Source: Azoarcus sp. DD4
Lineage (GTDB): Bacteria > Pseudomonadota > Gammaproteobacteria > Burkholderiales > Rhodocyclaceae
Length of the DNA stretch: 64,000 nucleotides
NCBI RefSeq assembly: GCF_006496635.1
Contig: NZ_CP022958.1
Location: 1,426,001 to 1,490,000 of the forward strand
Direction of reading: 5' to 3'
Within the stretch, counting starts at the first letter, position 1. Every line of letters starts with the position of its first letter. Positions 53,301 through 63,436 of the stretch are shown here, one piece after another. Under the pieces are notes generated by a model. The model had not been told where the DNA came from. It searched no databases and saw only the letters and a program-made list of their open reading frames with translations. The position numbers and the translations under genes are program-made.

Positions 53301-54224
53301 ATGGACCAGCTTAAGCAGATCGAAAGCTTCGTCAACATCGCAAACCGGGGCAGCCTGTCCGCGGCGGCACGGGCAGAAGGCGTGACGCCCGCGGTCATGG
53401 GGCGCAGGCTGGACGCCCTCGAGGAACGACTGGGCGTCAAGCTGATGGTGCGCACCACCCGCAGCATCACGCTCACCTTCGAAGGTAGTGCGTTTCTCGA
53501 AGATTGCCAGCGTATTCTCAACGACCTTTCCAACGCCGAAGCCTCGGTCAGCCTGCACGGCGTCAAGCCGAGCGGACACCTCCGGATCTCGGCGCCGGGC
53601 GGCTTCGGCCGCCGCCACGTGGCGCCGCTGGTGCGCGAGTTCCTGATTGCCAACCAGGAGGTGAGCTGCAGCCTCGACCTGTCCGACCGCCTGGTCGATC
53701 TCGCCAACGAAGGCATCGACTGCGCGGTGCGCATCGGCGACATGGCCGATTCCAGCCTGGTGTCGGTGAAGCTGGCGGAGAACCGCCGGGTGGTGGTGGC
53801 CAGCCCCGATTATCTCGAGCGCCACGGCATGCCGCGCACCCCCGAAGACCTGCCGCGCCACGTCTGCCTGTCGCTGGTGCAGCAGCGCGGCTGGCAGTTC
53901 TCCAACGGCCGCGGCGGCGTGGTGACGGTGAAGGTGGCCGGCCGGCTGGAATGCAATGACGGTGCCGTGCTGCACGATTGGGCGCTGGCCGGGCAGGGCC
54001 TCGCCTGGCGTTCGCTGTGGGAGGTGTCGGCCGACCTGCGTGCCGGCCGTCTGGTGTCGGTGCTCGACGAGTTCGCCGCCGCGCCCACCGGCATCTATGC
54101 CGTCTTCCCCTACCGCCGCAATCTGGCGCTGCGGGTGCGCTACTTCATCGATTACCTGAAACAGCGTTACGGCAGCGCTGAATACTGGGTAGAGGCCGCC
54201 GCGATCGATTCCGCCCCGGCCTGA
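53301..54224 (+). CDS. LysR-family transcriptional regulator
   Basis: 307 aa; start at 53301 (MDQLKQIESFVNIAN) is the standard LysR N-terminus, so the frame open to 53121 is not used. Winged HTH at residues about 1-60 (GSLSAAARAEGVTPAVMGRRLDALEERLG), then the LysR substrate domain (PSGHLRISAPGGFG). Divergent from the TauE-aceB pair by 194 bp, so these are its most likely targets. Confidence 0.94.
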   Translation: MDQLKQIESFVNIANRGSLSAAARAEGVTPAVMGRRLDALEERLGVKLMVRTTRSITLTFEGSAFLEDCQRILNDLSNAEASVSLHGVKPSGHLRISAPGGFGRRHVAPLVREFLIANQEVSCSLDLSDRLVDLANEGIDCAVRIGDMADSSLVSVKLAENRRVVVASPDYLERHGMPRTPEDLPRHVCLSLVQQRGWQFSNGRGGVVTVKVAGRLECNDGAVLHDWALAGQGLAWRSLWEVSADLRAGRLVSVLDEFAAAPTGIYAVFPYRRNLALRVRYFIDYLKQRYGSAEYWVEAAAIDSAPA

Positions 54225-54352
54225 CGGCCAGGCTGCGTGCGGAAACGGCATGGGAGTCCGCGCCGCAGTGGCGCTCTCCGGGCGTTGCCGGATATCCCGA
54301 GTGGGGGCGCTGCGCGAGGATGCCGCCATCGCATGTTATGATCATGTTTCAA

Positions 54353-54358
54353 TATAAT
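54353..54358 (+). promoter_or_regulatory. Candidate -10 hexamer upstream of the SGNH gene
   Basis: Perfect TATAAT in an AT-rich island (about 54330-54380) within GC-rich DNA; no matching -35. The island also holds ATGATCAT and GTTATG ... CATAAC inverted repeats. Confidence 0.4.
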
Positions 54359-54378
54359 TCATATGACATAACAATAAG

Positions 54379-55626
54379 ATGTTCGGTTACTCGCGGCGGA
54401 CGAGCTTGCAACTCCGCGAAATGGACTCATACCGGGGTGCCGGACCCGGCGGCATTACCCAGGTCTGCGGCGCGGTTGGGAGTATAGACACCCGCAGCGA
54501 TCGGAACGGCGATGACCCGCCCCGCCGGGCGGCCGCGCAGACTGCCCCGGACGGTCGGCACCCCGCCCGTAAGCTCGGCCTGACGCTGGCCCTCACCGTA
54601 CTGCTCTTCGTCTGTGTCGAACTTGCGCTGCAAGTGCGTTCGCACATCCGCTATGGGCAGAGCGTGTTCAATGCCCTGACCGCCGAGACCCGCTACGTCG
54701 AGCACCCCGAAACAGGATTGCAGACCCTGCGGCCGGATCACGTATTCCGCGGCAACCAGGTCGAGATCAGAACGAACAGCCTGGGCCTGCGCAGCGAACC
54801 GATCACGGTGGACAAGCCGCCGGCCACCGTCCGCATTGCCGTCGTTGGCGCTTCCACCGTCATGGGGGCCTATGCGGCGACCAACGAGGAAACCTTCAGC
54901 TATCGCCTCGAAGCCTTGCTGGACGCGGGCGACAAGACGACCGACTTCCAGGTCATCAATGCCGGCATCGCGGGTTATGACCTGCACGACCAGCGGCGGA
55001 TGATCGAGAAGCTCATTCTCCCGTTCGACGTCGACCTGATCGTCATCTATCCGGGCTTCAACGATTTCGCGGCTTACTGCCGCAACGACGCCGCGACCGC
55101 GACCAAAGCGATGGAACGCGTTGGCCTGCCTTTGCTGCAGTCGCCGGAATGGCTGCTGTCGGTCGAACTCGTGCGAAAGAACACGGTTTCCCTGCGCACG
55201 GCGCCCGAAAGCGGCGCCACCTACATCCCGGCCCACGGCATCGACCTCTCGCCTTACCGCGCGAAACTCGATGGATTGCTGGCGGCGGCGAAAGCCACCG
55301 GAGCGCGGGTCGTCATCGCAACCAATGCGCGGGCCTACCGCCCGGAACAAGCGCTGGATGAGCAGCTCAGGCTGTCCGAAACCGCGCGCTACTACACGCC
55401 CTGTTTCGACATTTCCGGCCTGCACACGCTGTATGACCGCCATAACCGGGAGATCGCCGCGGCGGCAGCCCGGCATGAGGTCAGCCTCGTCCCGCTCGGC
55501 GAGCGTATCCCGGGCGGGCGGAGCTACTTCGTCGACGCCAGCCATTTCTCGAGCGGTGGCGAACAGATGGCCGCCGAACAACTGCATCGTCATTTCATCG
55601 ACCACGCGCTCATCGCGCGCGATTAA
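54379..55626 (+). CDS. Membrane-anchored SGNH hydrolase (putative polysaccharide O-acetylation)
   Basis: 415 aa from 54379; the start is uncertain because neither this ATG nor the one at 54421 has a good ribosome-binding site, and the first ~60 residues look unstructured. One membrane helix at about 66-86 (LGLTLALTVLLFVCVELALQ) anchors an SGNH domain: block I GAST with Ser159, block II NAGIAGYD, block III PGFND and block V DASH with Asp386 and His389. The MBOAT gene follows after 5 bp. Such pairs transfer acetyl groups to extracellular polymers; the substrate is unknown. Confidence 0.85.
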   Translation: MFGYSRRTSLQLREMDSYRGAGPGGITQVCGAVGSIDTRSDRNGDDPPRRAAAQTAPDGRHPARKLGLTLALTVLLFVCVELALQVRSHIRYGQSVFNALTAETRYVEHPETGLQTLRPDHVFRGNQVEIRTNSLGLRSEPITVDKPPATVRIAVVGASTVMGAYAATNEETFSYRLEALLDAGDKTTDFQVINAGIAGYDLHDQRRMIEKLILPFDVDLIVIYPGFNDFAAYCRNDAATATKAMERVGLPLLQSPEWLLSVELVRKNTVSLRTAPESGATYIPAHGIDLSPYRAKLDGLLAAAKATGARVVIATNARAYRPEQALDEQLRLSETARYYTPCFDISGLHTLYDRHNREIAAAAARHEVSLVPLGERIPGGRSYFVDASHFSSGGEQMAAEQLHRHFIDHALIARD

Positions 55627-55631
55627 CAAGC

Positions 55632-57050
55632 ATGTCCTTCCAGTCTCTGCATTTCCTGGTGTTTGCGCTCGCCGTGTTTACCGCGAACGCGCTGCTGCTG
55701 CGTCGTCTGGCGTGGCGCAAGAACATGCTGCTCGCCGCCAGCTACTACTTCTACATGTGCTGGGACTGGCGCTTTGCCGGCCTGCTCCTGGCGGTCGCGG
55801 CAGTCAATTACCTGGCTGCCAGGAAGATCGAGGAGGCCGCCGACGGCGCCGGGCGCAAGGGCTGGCTCGTGCTCGCGCTGACCGCGTGCCTGGGAGTGCT
55901 CGGCTTCTTCAAGTACGCCAACTTCTTCATCGACAGCACCGGCCGGCTTCTCGCTGGGCTGGGCTTCCACGCCGACCTGCCGACCCTCTCGATGCTCTTG
56001 CCGATCGGCGTGTCGTTCTTCACCTTCCAGGGCATCGCCTACACGATCGACGTGTACCGCAGGCAACAGCGGGCCGTCACCGATTTCAGGGACTTTGCGC
56101 TCTTCATCGCTTTCTTTCCGACCGTCCTCTGCGGTCCGATCACCCGTGGCCGCCAGCTTCTGCACCAGTTCGCCGCCCCCTTGCCCTATCGTGCGGAGGC
56201 TGCGCAGGAAGGCTTCTTCCTGATCCTCAGGGGCTTGGTCAAGAAGGTCTTCTTCGCCGATGTTCTCGCCCTGCACATCGTCAATCCCGCATTCGACCAG
56301 CCGGGCGATTACGGCTCCTTCTTTCTGATCGTGGCGGTGATCGCCTACAGCTTCCAGATCTACATGGACCTGTCCGGCTACACCGACATGGTGCGGGGCA
56401 TTTCCAGGACCCTCGGTTTCGAACTTCCGGAGAACTTCGATCGTCCCTACCAGGCGCGCAGCGTTTCGAACTTCTGGCAGCGCTGGCACACGTCGATGTC
56501 GAGTTTCTTCCGCGACTATCTTTACTTCGGTATCGGCGGCTCGAAGAAGGGAAACGTCTACATCAACCTGCTGGTCACCTTCGTCGCGATCGGCATGTGG
56601 CATGGCGCAGGCTGGAATTTCGTGGTGTATGGACTGCTCCATGGGAGCATCGTCGGGCTGGAGCGCTGCTTCCGTAACCATGAGTCCGAACTCGGCCTCG
56701 GCGCGATCGTCCGCACGCGCCTCTATGCCGTCTTCGCGATCGCAGCGACGTTCATGTTCGTTGCGTTTTCACGGATCCTTTTCAGGTCCGACGAGCTCGA
56801 CGCGGCAGGGGCGTTCGCGCAGGCGCTCTGGCGCAATGGGAGCATGCAGACACCGTTTCCCACGATCGGTCTCGCGGCCTTGGTCGGCGCGGTGCTGCTG
56901 CATTACGTTCCGAAATCGTGGGTGGCGCAGGCGGGCTCGGCGTTCACCAAGTCTCCTGCTCCGGTGCAGGCCTGCGCGACCCTCGTAGTGATGCTCGGTG
57001 CGCTGGCGGCAAGTCCGGGGGCTTCTTCCTTCGTCTATTTCCGCTTCTGA
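55632..57050 (+). CDS. MBOAT-family membrane O-acyltransferase (AlgI-like)
   Basis: 472 aa with about 10-12 helices. Motifs FFKYANFF, LPIGVSFFTFQGIAYTIDVYR, YMDLSGYTDMVRGI, FWQRWHTSMSSFFRDYLY and the catalytic His in GMWHGAGWNFV match AlgI/DltB-type acyltransferases. It would pass acetyl groups across the membrane to the SGNH partner encoded immediately upstream. No alginate, cellulose or O-antigen genes are adjacent. Confidence 0.93.
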   Translation: MSFQSLHFLVFALAVFTANALLLRRLAWRKNMLLAASYYFYMCWDWRFAGLLLAVAAVNYLAARKIEEAADGAGRKGWLVLALTACLGVLGFFKYANFFIDSTGRLLAGLGFHADLPTLSMLLPIGVSFFTFQGIAYTIDVYRRQQRAVTDFRDFALFIAFFPTVLCGPITRGRQLLHQFAAPLPYRAEAAQEGFFLILRGLVKKVFFADVLALHIVNPAFDQPGDYGSFFLIVAVIAYSFQIYMDLSGYTDMVRGISRTLGFELPENFDRPYQARSVSNFWQRWHTSMSSFFRDYLYFGIGGSKKGNVYINLLVTFVAIGMWHGAGWNFVVYGLLHGSIVGLERCFRNHESELGLGAIVRTRLYAVFAIAATFMFVAFSRILFRSDELDAAGAFAQALWRNGSMQTPFPTIGLAALVGAVLLHYVPKSWVAQAGSAFTKSPAPVQACATLVVMLGALAASPGASSFVYFRF

Positions 57051-57162
57051 AGGGCGAACGGAACTGCGCAGCGGTCGTCGGGCCGCAGGTCGCCCGCGAA
57101 TCGACAACCCCTTCGCCGGCGGCGATGCGATGCTTCCCATCCACTCCTATGGATAGCGCTCC

Positions 57163-57504
57163 ATGTATTCATCGACCTTCATCTTCGCGAAGAAGCAATT
57201 CGACGACGCCTTCCACGCGCTCGACCAGGCCATCGCCGAGGCGGCGCGGGCCAGTCCCGGTTATCTCGGCGAAGAGAGCTGGGAGAGCCCGGCCACCGGC
57301 CTGGTTTCGAACGTGTATTACTGGGAGACGCTCGACGCGCTCCAGGCGCTGGTGCGGCATCCGCGGCATCTGGAAGCCAAGGCCGGGCAGGCGAACTGGC
57401 TGGACGGCTATCAGGTGGTGATCGCCGAGGTCATCCGCATCTATGGCGACGACAGGCTGGGCGGCTTGCCCGTAGGCACCTGGAGCAAACCGGCCGCGGC
57501 CTGA
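57163..57504 (+). CDS. Antibiotic biosynthesis monooxygenase (ABM)-like small protein
   Basis: 113 aa, ferredoxin-like alpha+beta fold expected from the pattern FDDAFHALDQAIAEAA, PGYLGEESWESPATGLVSNVYYWETLDALQALVRHPRHLEAK. This resembles ABM/heme-degrading monooxygenase dimers, but no Asn-Trp-His triad can be assigned with certainty. Convergent with pyruvate kinase. Function unknown. Confidence 0.75.
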   Translation: MYSSTFIFAKKQFDDAFHALDQAIAEAARASPGYLGEESWESPATGLVSNVYYWETLDALQALVRHPRHLEAKAGQANWLDGYQVVIAEVIRIYGDDRLGGLPVGTWSKPAAA

Positions 57505-57546
57505 TGCGTAGCAGCTGGAAGAAGCAGGCGGGAGTGCGGGGCCGCC

Positions 57547-57584
57547 GCCACCGGCGTCGCGCCGGAGGGAGCGGCGCCGGTGGC
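57547..57584. terminator. Hairpin between convergent ABM-like and pyruvate kinase genes
   Basis: Perfect 10-bp stem GCCACCGGCG (57547-57556) with CGCCGGTGGC (57575-57584), 18-nt loop. No T tract, so Rho-independent termination is not certain. Confidence 0.45.
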
Positions 57585-57634
57585 AGTGGCGACGGAGCGC
57601 ACCCGTTTGACTGCCCGGGTCGGTGCCCGCGCGC

Positions 57635-59058
<1,424 letters not shown>

Positions 59059-59062
<4 letters not shown>

Positions 59063-59481
59063 TGGAAAGCCCTCCGGTCGTCGCTGCCCACGGAGTCCAC
59101 GCCGGCGCGCGCCACCTGCGCGTCCTCGCCGGCCTTGACGCCGGAGACGCCGACCGCGCCGATCACCCGGCCGCCGACCACGATGGGCTCGCCGCCTTCG
59201 AGCGGCACCACCGGCATCGCCAGCGCGGCGTAGCGGCCGTTGTTCACCATGTCCTCGTAGACCTTGCTCGGCTTGCCGCTCAGCACGCAGGTGCGCGCCT
59301 TCTCCGGCGCGACCGCCGCGCTCATCGGCGGCGCGCCGTCCATGCGCTGCAGCCACAGGGCGTGGCCGCCGGCATCGCACACCGCGATGCTGACCGCCCA
59401 GCCGTGGGCGATGGCCTCGGATTCGGCGGCCGCGGCGATGCGCTTGACGTCGTCCAGGGTGAGTACCTTGCTGTCTTTCAT
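59059..59481 (-). CDS. GlcG/HbpS-family protein (DUF336)
   Basis: 140 aa. Family pattern LTLDDVKRIAAAAESEA, SIAVCDAGGHALWLQRMDGA and the C-terminal GGRVIGAVGVSGVKAGEDAQVA. These small heme-binding-like proteins often sit in glycolate and glyoxylate operons (GlcG of E. coli); their enzymatic role is unclear. Coupled to pyk; a GGAG site preceded by an (AG)9 repeat drives its translation. Confidence 0.9.
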
Positions 59482-59491
59482 TTGCTGTCTC

Positions 59492-59509
59492 CTCTCTCTC
59501 TCTCTCTCT
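59492..59509 (-). repeat. Dinucleotide repeat (AG)9 beside the hbpS ribosome-binding site
   Basis: Nine CT units on the plus strand at 59492-59509, reading (AG)9 on the coding strand, immediately upstream of the GGAG site and 10 bp further from the ATG at 59481. Its length could vary by slippage and change the leader. Confidence 0.8.
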
Positions 59510-59565
59510 TATGTTTTGGCTGCAATCCGGCGACGCAAGTGCGGTGCCCTTTGCTTCCGCCCCTT

Positions 59566-59625
59566 CAAGGGGGTGAGGACGGGGTTGGGTGTTCTGCTCC
59601 CTCCCCTTCAAGGGGGAGGAACCAG
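59566..59625. repeat. Intergenic palindromic repeat copy
   Basis: Two CCTTCAAGGGGG palindromes with GGTGAGGACGGGGTTGGG between them, in the gap between the glycerate kinase and HbpS-like genes. Shares the CCCCTTCAAGGGGG core with 61399-61630. Confidence 0.6.
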
Positions 59626-59636
59626 GAATGCCCCGC

Positions 59637-60899
59637 TCAAAGAATCAACACTGCCCGAAAATCATTCACATTCGTCAGCGTCGGCCCCGTCACCAGCGAG
59701 TCGCCCAGCGCCTCGAAAAATCCGTGGCCGTCGTTGTCGTCGAGGCGGTCGCGCGGGCGCAGGCCGGCCGCCCAGGCGCGGGTGAGGGTGTCGGGCGCGA
59801 CGAAGGCGCCGGCGATCTCTTCCTGTCCGTCGACGCCGTCGGTGTCGCCGGCCACCGCGTGGATGCCAGTCGCGCCGTTGAGCGCCACTGCCAGCGACAG
59901 CAGGAATTCCACGTTGCGGCCGCCGCGGCCCCGGCCGCGCACCGTCACCGTGGTTTCGCCCCCGGACAGCAGCACGCAGGGCGCGGCCACCGGCTGGTTG
60001 CGCTGGCGCACCTGCAGCGCGATGCCCGCCATCACCTTGCCGACATCGCGCGCCTCGCCCTCGATGCTGTCGCCGAGGATCAGCGCCGGCAGGCCGGCCG
60101 CTTCCGCGACGCGGGCAGCGGCTTCCAGCGCCATTTGCGGCGTGGCGACGAGGCGGGTGGTGACGCCGGCCAGCCGCGGATCGCCCGGCTTCACCGTCTC
60201 GCCGGCGCCGCTCTCCAGCAGCACGCGCGCACCCGCGGGCAGGGCGATGCCGTAGCGGCGCACGATCTCCAGCGCGTCGGCGCAGGTCGTCGGGTCGGCC
60301 ACGGTGGGGCCGGAGGCGATGTCCATCGGGTTGTCGCCGGGCACGTCGGAGATCAGCAGATTCACCACTCGCGCCGGATGGCAGGCGGCGGCGAGGCGGC
60401 CGCCCTTGATCGCCGAAAGGTGGCGGCGCACGCAGTTCATTTCGGCAATCGTCGCGCCGGACTTCAGCAGCGCGCGGTTGATCGCCTGCTTGTCCTCCAG
60501 CGTCACGCCCGCGCCCGGCAGTGGCAGCAGCGCGGAACCGCCGCCGGAGATCAGGCAGATCACCAGGTCGTCGGCGGTGAGGCCGCTGACCAGCGCCAGC
60601 AGGCGGGCGGCAGCCTCGCGGCCGGCGGCGTCGGGCACCGGGTGGGCGGCCTCGACGATCTCGATGCGTTCGCAGGGCACTGCGTAGCCGTAGCGGGTGA
60701 CTACCAAGCCGGACAGCGGCCCTGGCCAGTAGCGCTCCAGCGCCTGCGCCATCGCCGCCGACGCCTTGCCGGCGCCGATGACGAGGGTGCGGCCACGCGG
60801 CGGTGCCGGCAGGTGGGGCGGGATGCAGTGCTCCGGCTGGGCGGCATTCACCGCGGCGGCGAACATCTGCGCGAGCAGCTCGCGGGGCGGGGTGTTCAT
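59637..60899 (-). CDS. ttuD: Glycerate 2-kinase / hydroxypyruvate reductase family (MOFRL)
   Basis: 420 aa, start at 60899 with GGAGA upstream; the longer frame to 60959 overlaps DUF3830. Glycerate kinase type II fold: RTLVIGAGKASAAMA, ISGGGSALLPLP, SDVPGDNPMDIASGPTVADPTTC, and the MOFRL domain LSGGETTVTVRGRGRGGRN ending AGDTDGVDG. The family converts glycerate with ATP to 2-phosphoglycerate; older annotation calls it hydroxypyruvate reductase (TtuD). Together with glxR and pyk it completes the route from glyoxylate to pyruvate via enolase. Confidence 0.94.
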   Translation of the reverse strand: MNTPPRELLAQMFAAAVNAAQPEHCIPPHLPAPPRGRTLVIGAGKASAAMAQALERYWPGPLSGLVVTRYGYAVPCERIEIVEAAHPVPDAAGREAAARLLALVSGLTADDLVICLISGGGSALLPLPGAGVTLEDKQAINRALLKSGATIAEMNCVRRHLSAIKGGRLAAACHPARVVNLLISDVPGDNPMDIASGPTVADPTTCADALEIVRRYGIALPAGARVLLESGAGETVKPGDPRLAGVTTRLVATPQMALEAAARVAEAAGLPALILGDSIEGEARDVGKVMAGIALQVRQRNQPVAAPCVLLSGGETTVTVRGRGRGGRNVEFLLSLAVALNGATGIHAVAGDTDGVDGQEEIAGAFVAPDTLTRAWAAGLRPRDRLDDNDGHGFFEALGDSLVTGPTLTNVNDFRAVLIL

Positions 60900-60918
60900 G
60901 GCGGGTCTCCCTGTGCGC

Positions 60919-61341
60919 TCAGCGGTCGCCGAGGTCGGTGAAGCGTATCCACTGCGCACCCTTCCACAGCACGGTGCGGCCCATGTCCATCAACTGCTCG
61001 CCGCCTTCCACCACGGTGAGGAAGTGGTTGCCGGCGAGCTGGCCCATCTTGCTGGCGAAGCGGCTGCTGCCGTAGGCGAACAGGATCTCGGTCTCGGAGA
61101 AGTCGCCGGGGTAGAGCAGGATGTCGCCGCGTGAAGGGTGGCTGGTGTGGTTCTCGAAGCCAAGGCCGGTGTCGAAGTCGCCGAGCGGCACCCACACCGC
61201 CTCGCCGCTCCAGCGCGAATGGATGACCTGGTTGGAAAAGGGCAGCAGCTTGAGGAAGGCGGCGCAGGTGCGCGGCGCCGCTTCTTCTTCCAGGCGGGCG
61301 ACGAAGCGGTAGGAGCCGACGTCGATGGCGAGGTGACGCAT
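60919..61341 (-). CDS. DUF3830 protein (cyclophilin-like fold)
   Basis: 140 aa. Recognised by AIDVGSYRFVARLEEEAAPRTCAAFLKLLPF and the later SRGDILLYPGDFSETEILFAYG; this is the DUF3830 family, predicted cyclophilin-like. It occurs in operons for hydroxyacid, allantoin and glyoxylate metabolism, but its function is unknown. Located between glxR and the glycerate kinase gene. Confidence 0.85.
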   Translation of the reverse strand: MRHLAIDVGSYRFVARLEEEAAPRTCAAFLKLLPFSNQVIHSRWSGEAVWVPLGDFDTGLGFENHTSHPSRGDILLYPGDFSETEILFAYGSSRFASKMGQLAGNHFLTVVEGGEQLMDMGRTVLWKGAQWIRFTDLGDR

Positions 61342-61662
61342 GGGGGGATTCCTATGGGATTGGGTCGAACCTAGGCGGTCGAGCGTTGGCGGACTAACTC
61401 CCTCCCCTTCAAGGGGGTGAGGGCGGGGTTTCGGCGAGCATCGCTGGCCGCCGGCCGAACGACGGAGCGAAGCGAGGGCTCCCGGGTTGGGGTGGGGATG
61501 GGGTGTAGCGGCGCCGGGATCACCCCCATCCCCCTCCCAACCAGGAGTCTCGGCTTCGCCTCGCCGCTACGCAGGCGTCGAGCTGCGCTCGCCGAAACCC
61601 CTGCTCCGCCCCCCTTGAAGGGGGAGGAGCAAACATTCTCCGCCTCGGGCTGACTTATCGCC
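61342..61662. repeat. Nested long palindrome in the DUF3830/glxR gap
   Basis: 321 bp without a gene, dominated by a 232-bp imperfect palindrome (61399-61630). Outer arms: GGGGTTTCGGCGAGC (61425-61439) with GCTCGCCGAAACCCC (61587-61601), each flanked by CCCCTTCAAGGGGG. Inner arms GTTGGGGTGGGGATGGGGTG and its near-complement at about 61521-61541. The CGAAGCGAG/CGGCTTCGCCTCG pair lies between. It resembles a compound REP/BIME-like element. Confidence 0.85.
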
Positions 61663-62547
61663 TTACTGCCCGATCTCGAAATTGGCCATCTTCTCCAGCG
61701 CCCGCACCATCGCCGAGTGGTCCCAGCTCGCGCCGCCGTGCGCGGCGCAGGTGTTGAAGAGCTCCTGCGCGGTCGCCGTGTTGGGCAGGGCGACGCCGAG
61801 TTCGCGCGCGGTGCTAAGCGCCAGGTTGAGATCCTTCTGGTGCAGCGCGATGCGGAAGCCCGGATCGAAGGCGCGCTTGACCATGCGTTCGCCATGCACT
61901 TCGAGGATGCGCGAGTTGGCGAAGCCGCCCATCAGCGCCTGGCGCACCCGTGCGGGATCGGCGCCGGCCTTGGCGGCGAGCAGCAGCGCTTCGCCGACGG
62001 CCTCGATGGTCAGCGCGACGATGATCTGGTTGGCGACCTTGGTGATCTGGCCGTCGCCGTTGCCGCCGACCAGGGTGATGTTCTTGCCCATCAGCTCGAA
62101 CAGCGGCTTGACCCTGGCGAAAGCCGCCTCGCTGCCGCCGACCATGATGGTCAGGCTGGCGGCCTTGGCGCCGACCTCGCCGCCCGACACCGGCGCATCC
62201 AGGTATTCGCAGCCGAGCGCGTTGATGCGGCGCGCGAAGTCCTTGGTGGCGACCGGCGCGATCGAGCTCATGTCGACCACGATCTTGCCCGGCGTCAGCC
62301 CGGCGGCGACGCCGTTGGCGCTGAACAGCGCGTCTTCGACGTGCGGCGTGTCCGGCACCATGGTGATGACGATGTCGGTCTGGCGGGCGACGTCGGCGCC
62401 GTTGGCGCAGACCTTGGCGCCGGCGTCGATCAGGGCGCGGGGTGTGTCGCCGTGGGTGTAGGTGAAGATGGTGTGACCGCCGGCGATGAGGTGGCCCGCC
62501 ATGGGCGCGCCCATGATGCCGAGGCCGATGAATCCGATGTTTGCCAT
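61663..62547 (-). CDS. glxR: 2-hydroxy-3-oxopropionate (tartronate semialdehyde) reductase
   Basis: 294 aa. Beta-hydroxyacid dehydrogenase: NAD site FIGLGIMGAPMAGHLI, substrate loop DAPVSGGEVGAKAASLTIMVGG, catalytic Lys in GQITKVANQIIVAL and the C-terminal HQKDLNLALSTARELG. Reduces tartronate semialdehyde, produced by Gcl, to D-glycerate. In line with hyi and gcl upstream. Confidence 0.95.
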   Translation of the reverse strand: MANIGFIGLGIMGAPMAGHLIAGGHTIFTYTHGDTPRALIDAGAKVCANGADVARQTDIVITMVPDTPHVEDALFSANGVAAGLTPGKIVVDMSSIAPVATKDFARRINALGCEYLDAPVSGGEVGAKAASLTIMVGGSEAAFARVKPLFELMGKNITLVGGNGDGQITKVANQIIVALTIEAVGEALLLAAKAGADPARVRQALMGGFANSRILEVHGERMVKRAFDPGFRIALHQKDLNLALSTARELGVALPNTATAQELFNTCAAHGGASWDHSAMVRALEKMANFEIGQ

Positions 62548-62598
62548 TTGTTTGTCTCCTGTTCGTTGTCTCTGTCGGGGGCTGGGGCGTGGGGGGCG

Positions 62599-63378
62599 TC
62601 AGGCCGCCAGCGCCTTGATCCACCCCAGCCCCTCGCGGGTGCCGTTGGCCGGCTTGTATTCGCAGCCTATCCAGCCGTCGTAGCCGAGGCGGTCGATGTG
62701 GCGGAACAGCCAGGCGTAGTTGATCTCGCCGCTGCCCGGTTCGTTGCGGCCCGGGTTGTCGGCGAGTTGCATGTGGGCGATGCGCGGCAGGTGCCTGGCG
62801 ATGGTGTTGCCGAGTTCGCCCTCCATGCGCTGCGCGTGGTAGATGTCGTACTGGATATAGAGGTTGTCCGACACCACTTCGTCGAGGATGCGCGCGGCCT
62901 GCTCGGTGCGGTTGAGGTAGAAGCCGGGGATGTCGAAGGTGTTGATCGGCTCCATCAGCAGGCGGATGCCGGCTTCCTTCAGCTGGTCGGCGGCGAAGCG
63001 CAGGTTGGCGATGAAGGTCTCGTGCACCGTGTCGGCAGCGACGCCCGCCGGGGCGATGCCGGCCAGACAGTTGAGCTGCTTGCAGCCCAGCGTGCGGGCG
63101 TAGTCGATGGCGCGGCCGACGCCGTCCTGGAACTCCCCGACGCGGTCCGGATGGCAGGCGATGCCGCGCTCGCCCGCCGCCCAGTCGCCGGCCGGCAGGT
63201 TGTGCAGCACCTGCACCAGGCCCGCGCGCTGCAGCTTCTCGGCGATCTGCTCGGCCGGCCAGGCGTAGGGGAAGAGGAATTCCACGCCCTTGAAGCCGGC
63301 GTCGGCCGCGGCCTGGAAGCGGTCGAGGAAATCGACCTCGTTGAACAGCATGGTGAGGTTGGCGGCAAGTTTCGGCAT
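62599..63378 (-). CDS. hyi: Hydroxypyruvate isomerase
   Basis: 259 aa, start at 63378 with GGAGAACG upstream. TIM-barrel xylose-isomerase-like fold: LAANLTMLFNEVDFLDRF, AGFKGVEFLFPYAWP, LLMEPINTFDIPGF with the catalytic Glu, and the second Glu region GEINYAWLF. Interconverts hydroxypyruvate and tartronate semialdehyde. Between gcl and glxR, the conserved order. Confidence 0.95.
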   Translation of the reverse strand: MPKLAANLTMLFNEVDFLDRFQAAADAGFKGVEFLFPYAWPAEQIAEKLQRAGLVQVLHNLPAGDWAAGERGIACHPDRVGEFQDGVGRAIDYARTLGCKQLNCLAGIAPAGVAADTVHETFIANLRFAADQLKEAGIRLLMEPINTFDIPGFYLNRTEQAARILDEVVSDNLYIQYDIYHAQRMEGELGNTIARHLPRIAHMQLADNPGRNEPGSGEINYAWLFRHIDRLGYDGWIGCEYKPANGTREGLGWIKALAA

Positions 63379-63436
63379 CGTTCGTTCTCCTTCAGTATTC
63401 ATGGCGGCCCCGGGCGGACGGGGCCGGCGGCGTTCG

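Noticed and set aside
59063..59611. N-terminal extension of pyruvate kinase
   Set aside because: It is the out-of-frame image of the HbpS-like gene; the family's N-terminus begins at 59062.
61399..61630. Possible CRISPR array
   Set aside because: The repeats are inverted and nested, not regularly spaced direct repeats, and no cas gene is present.
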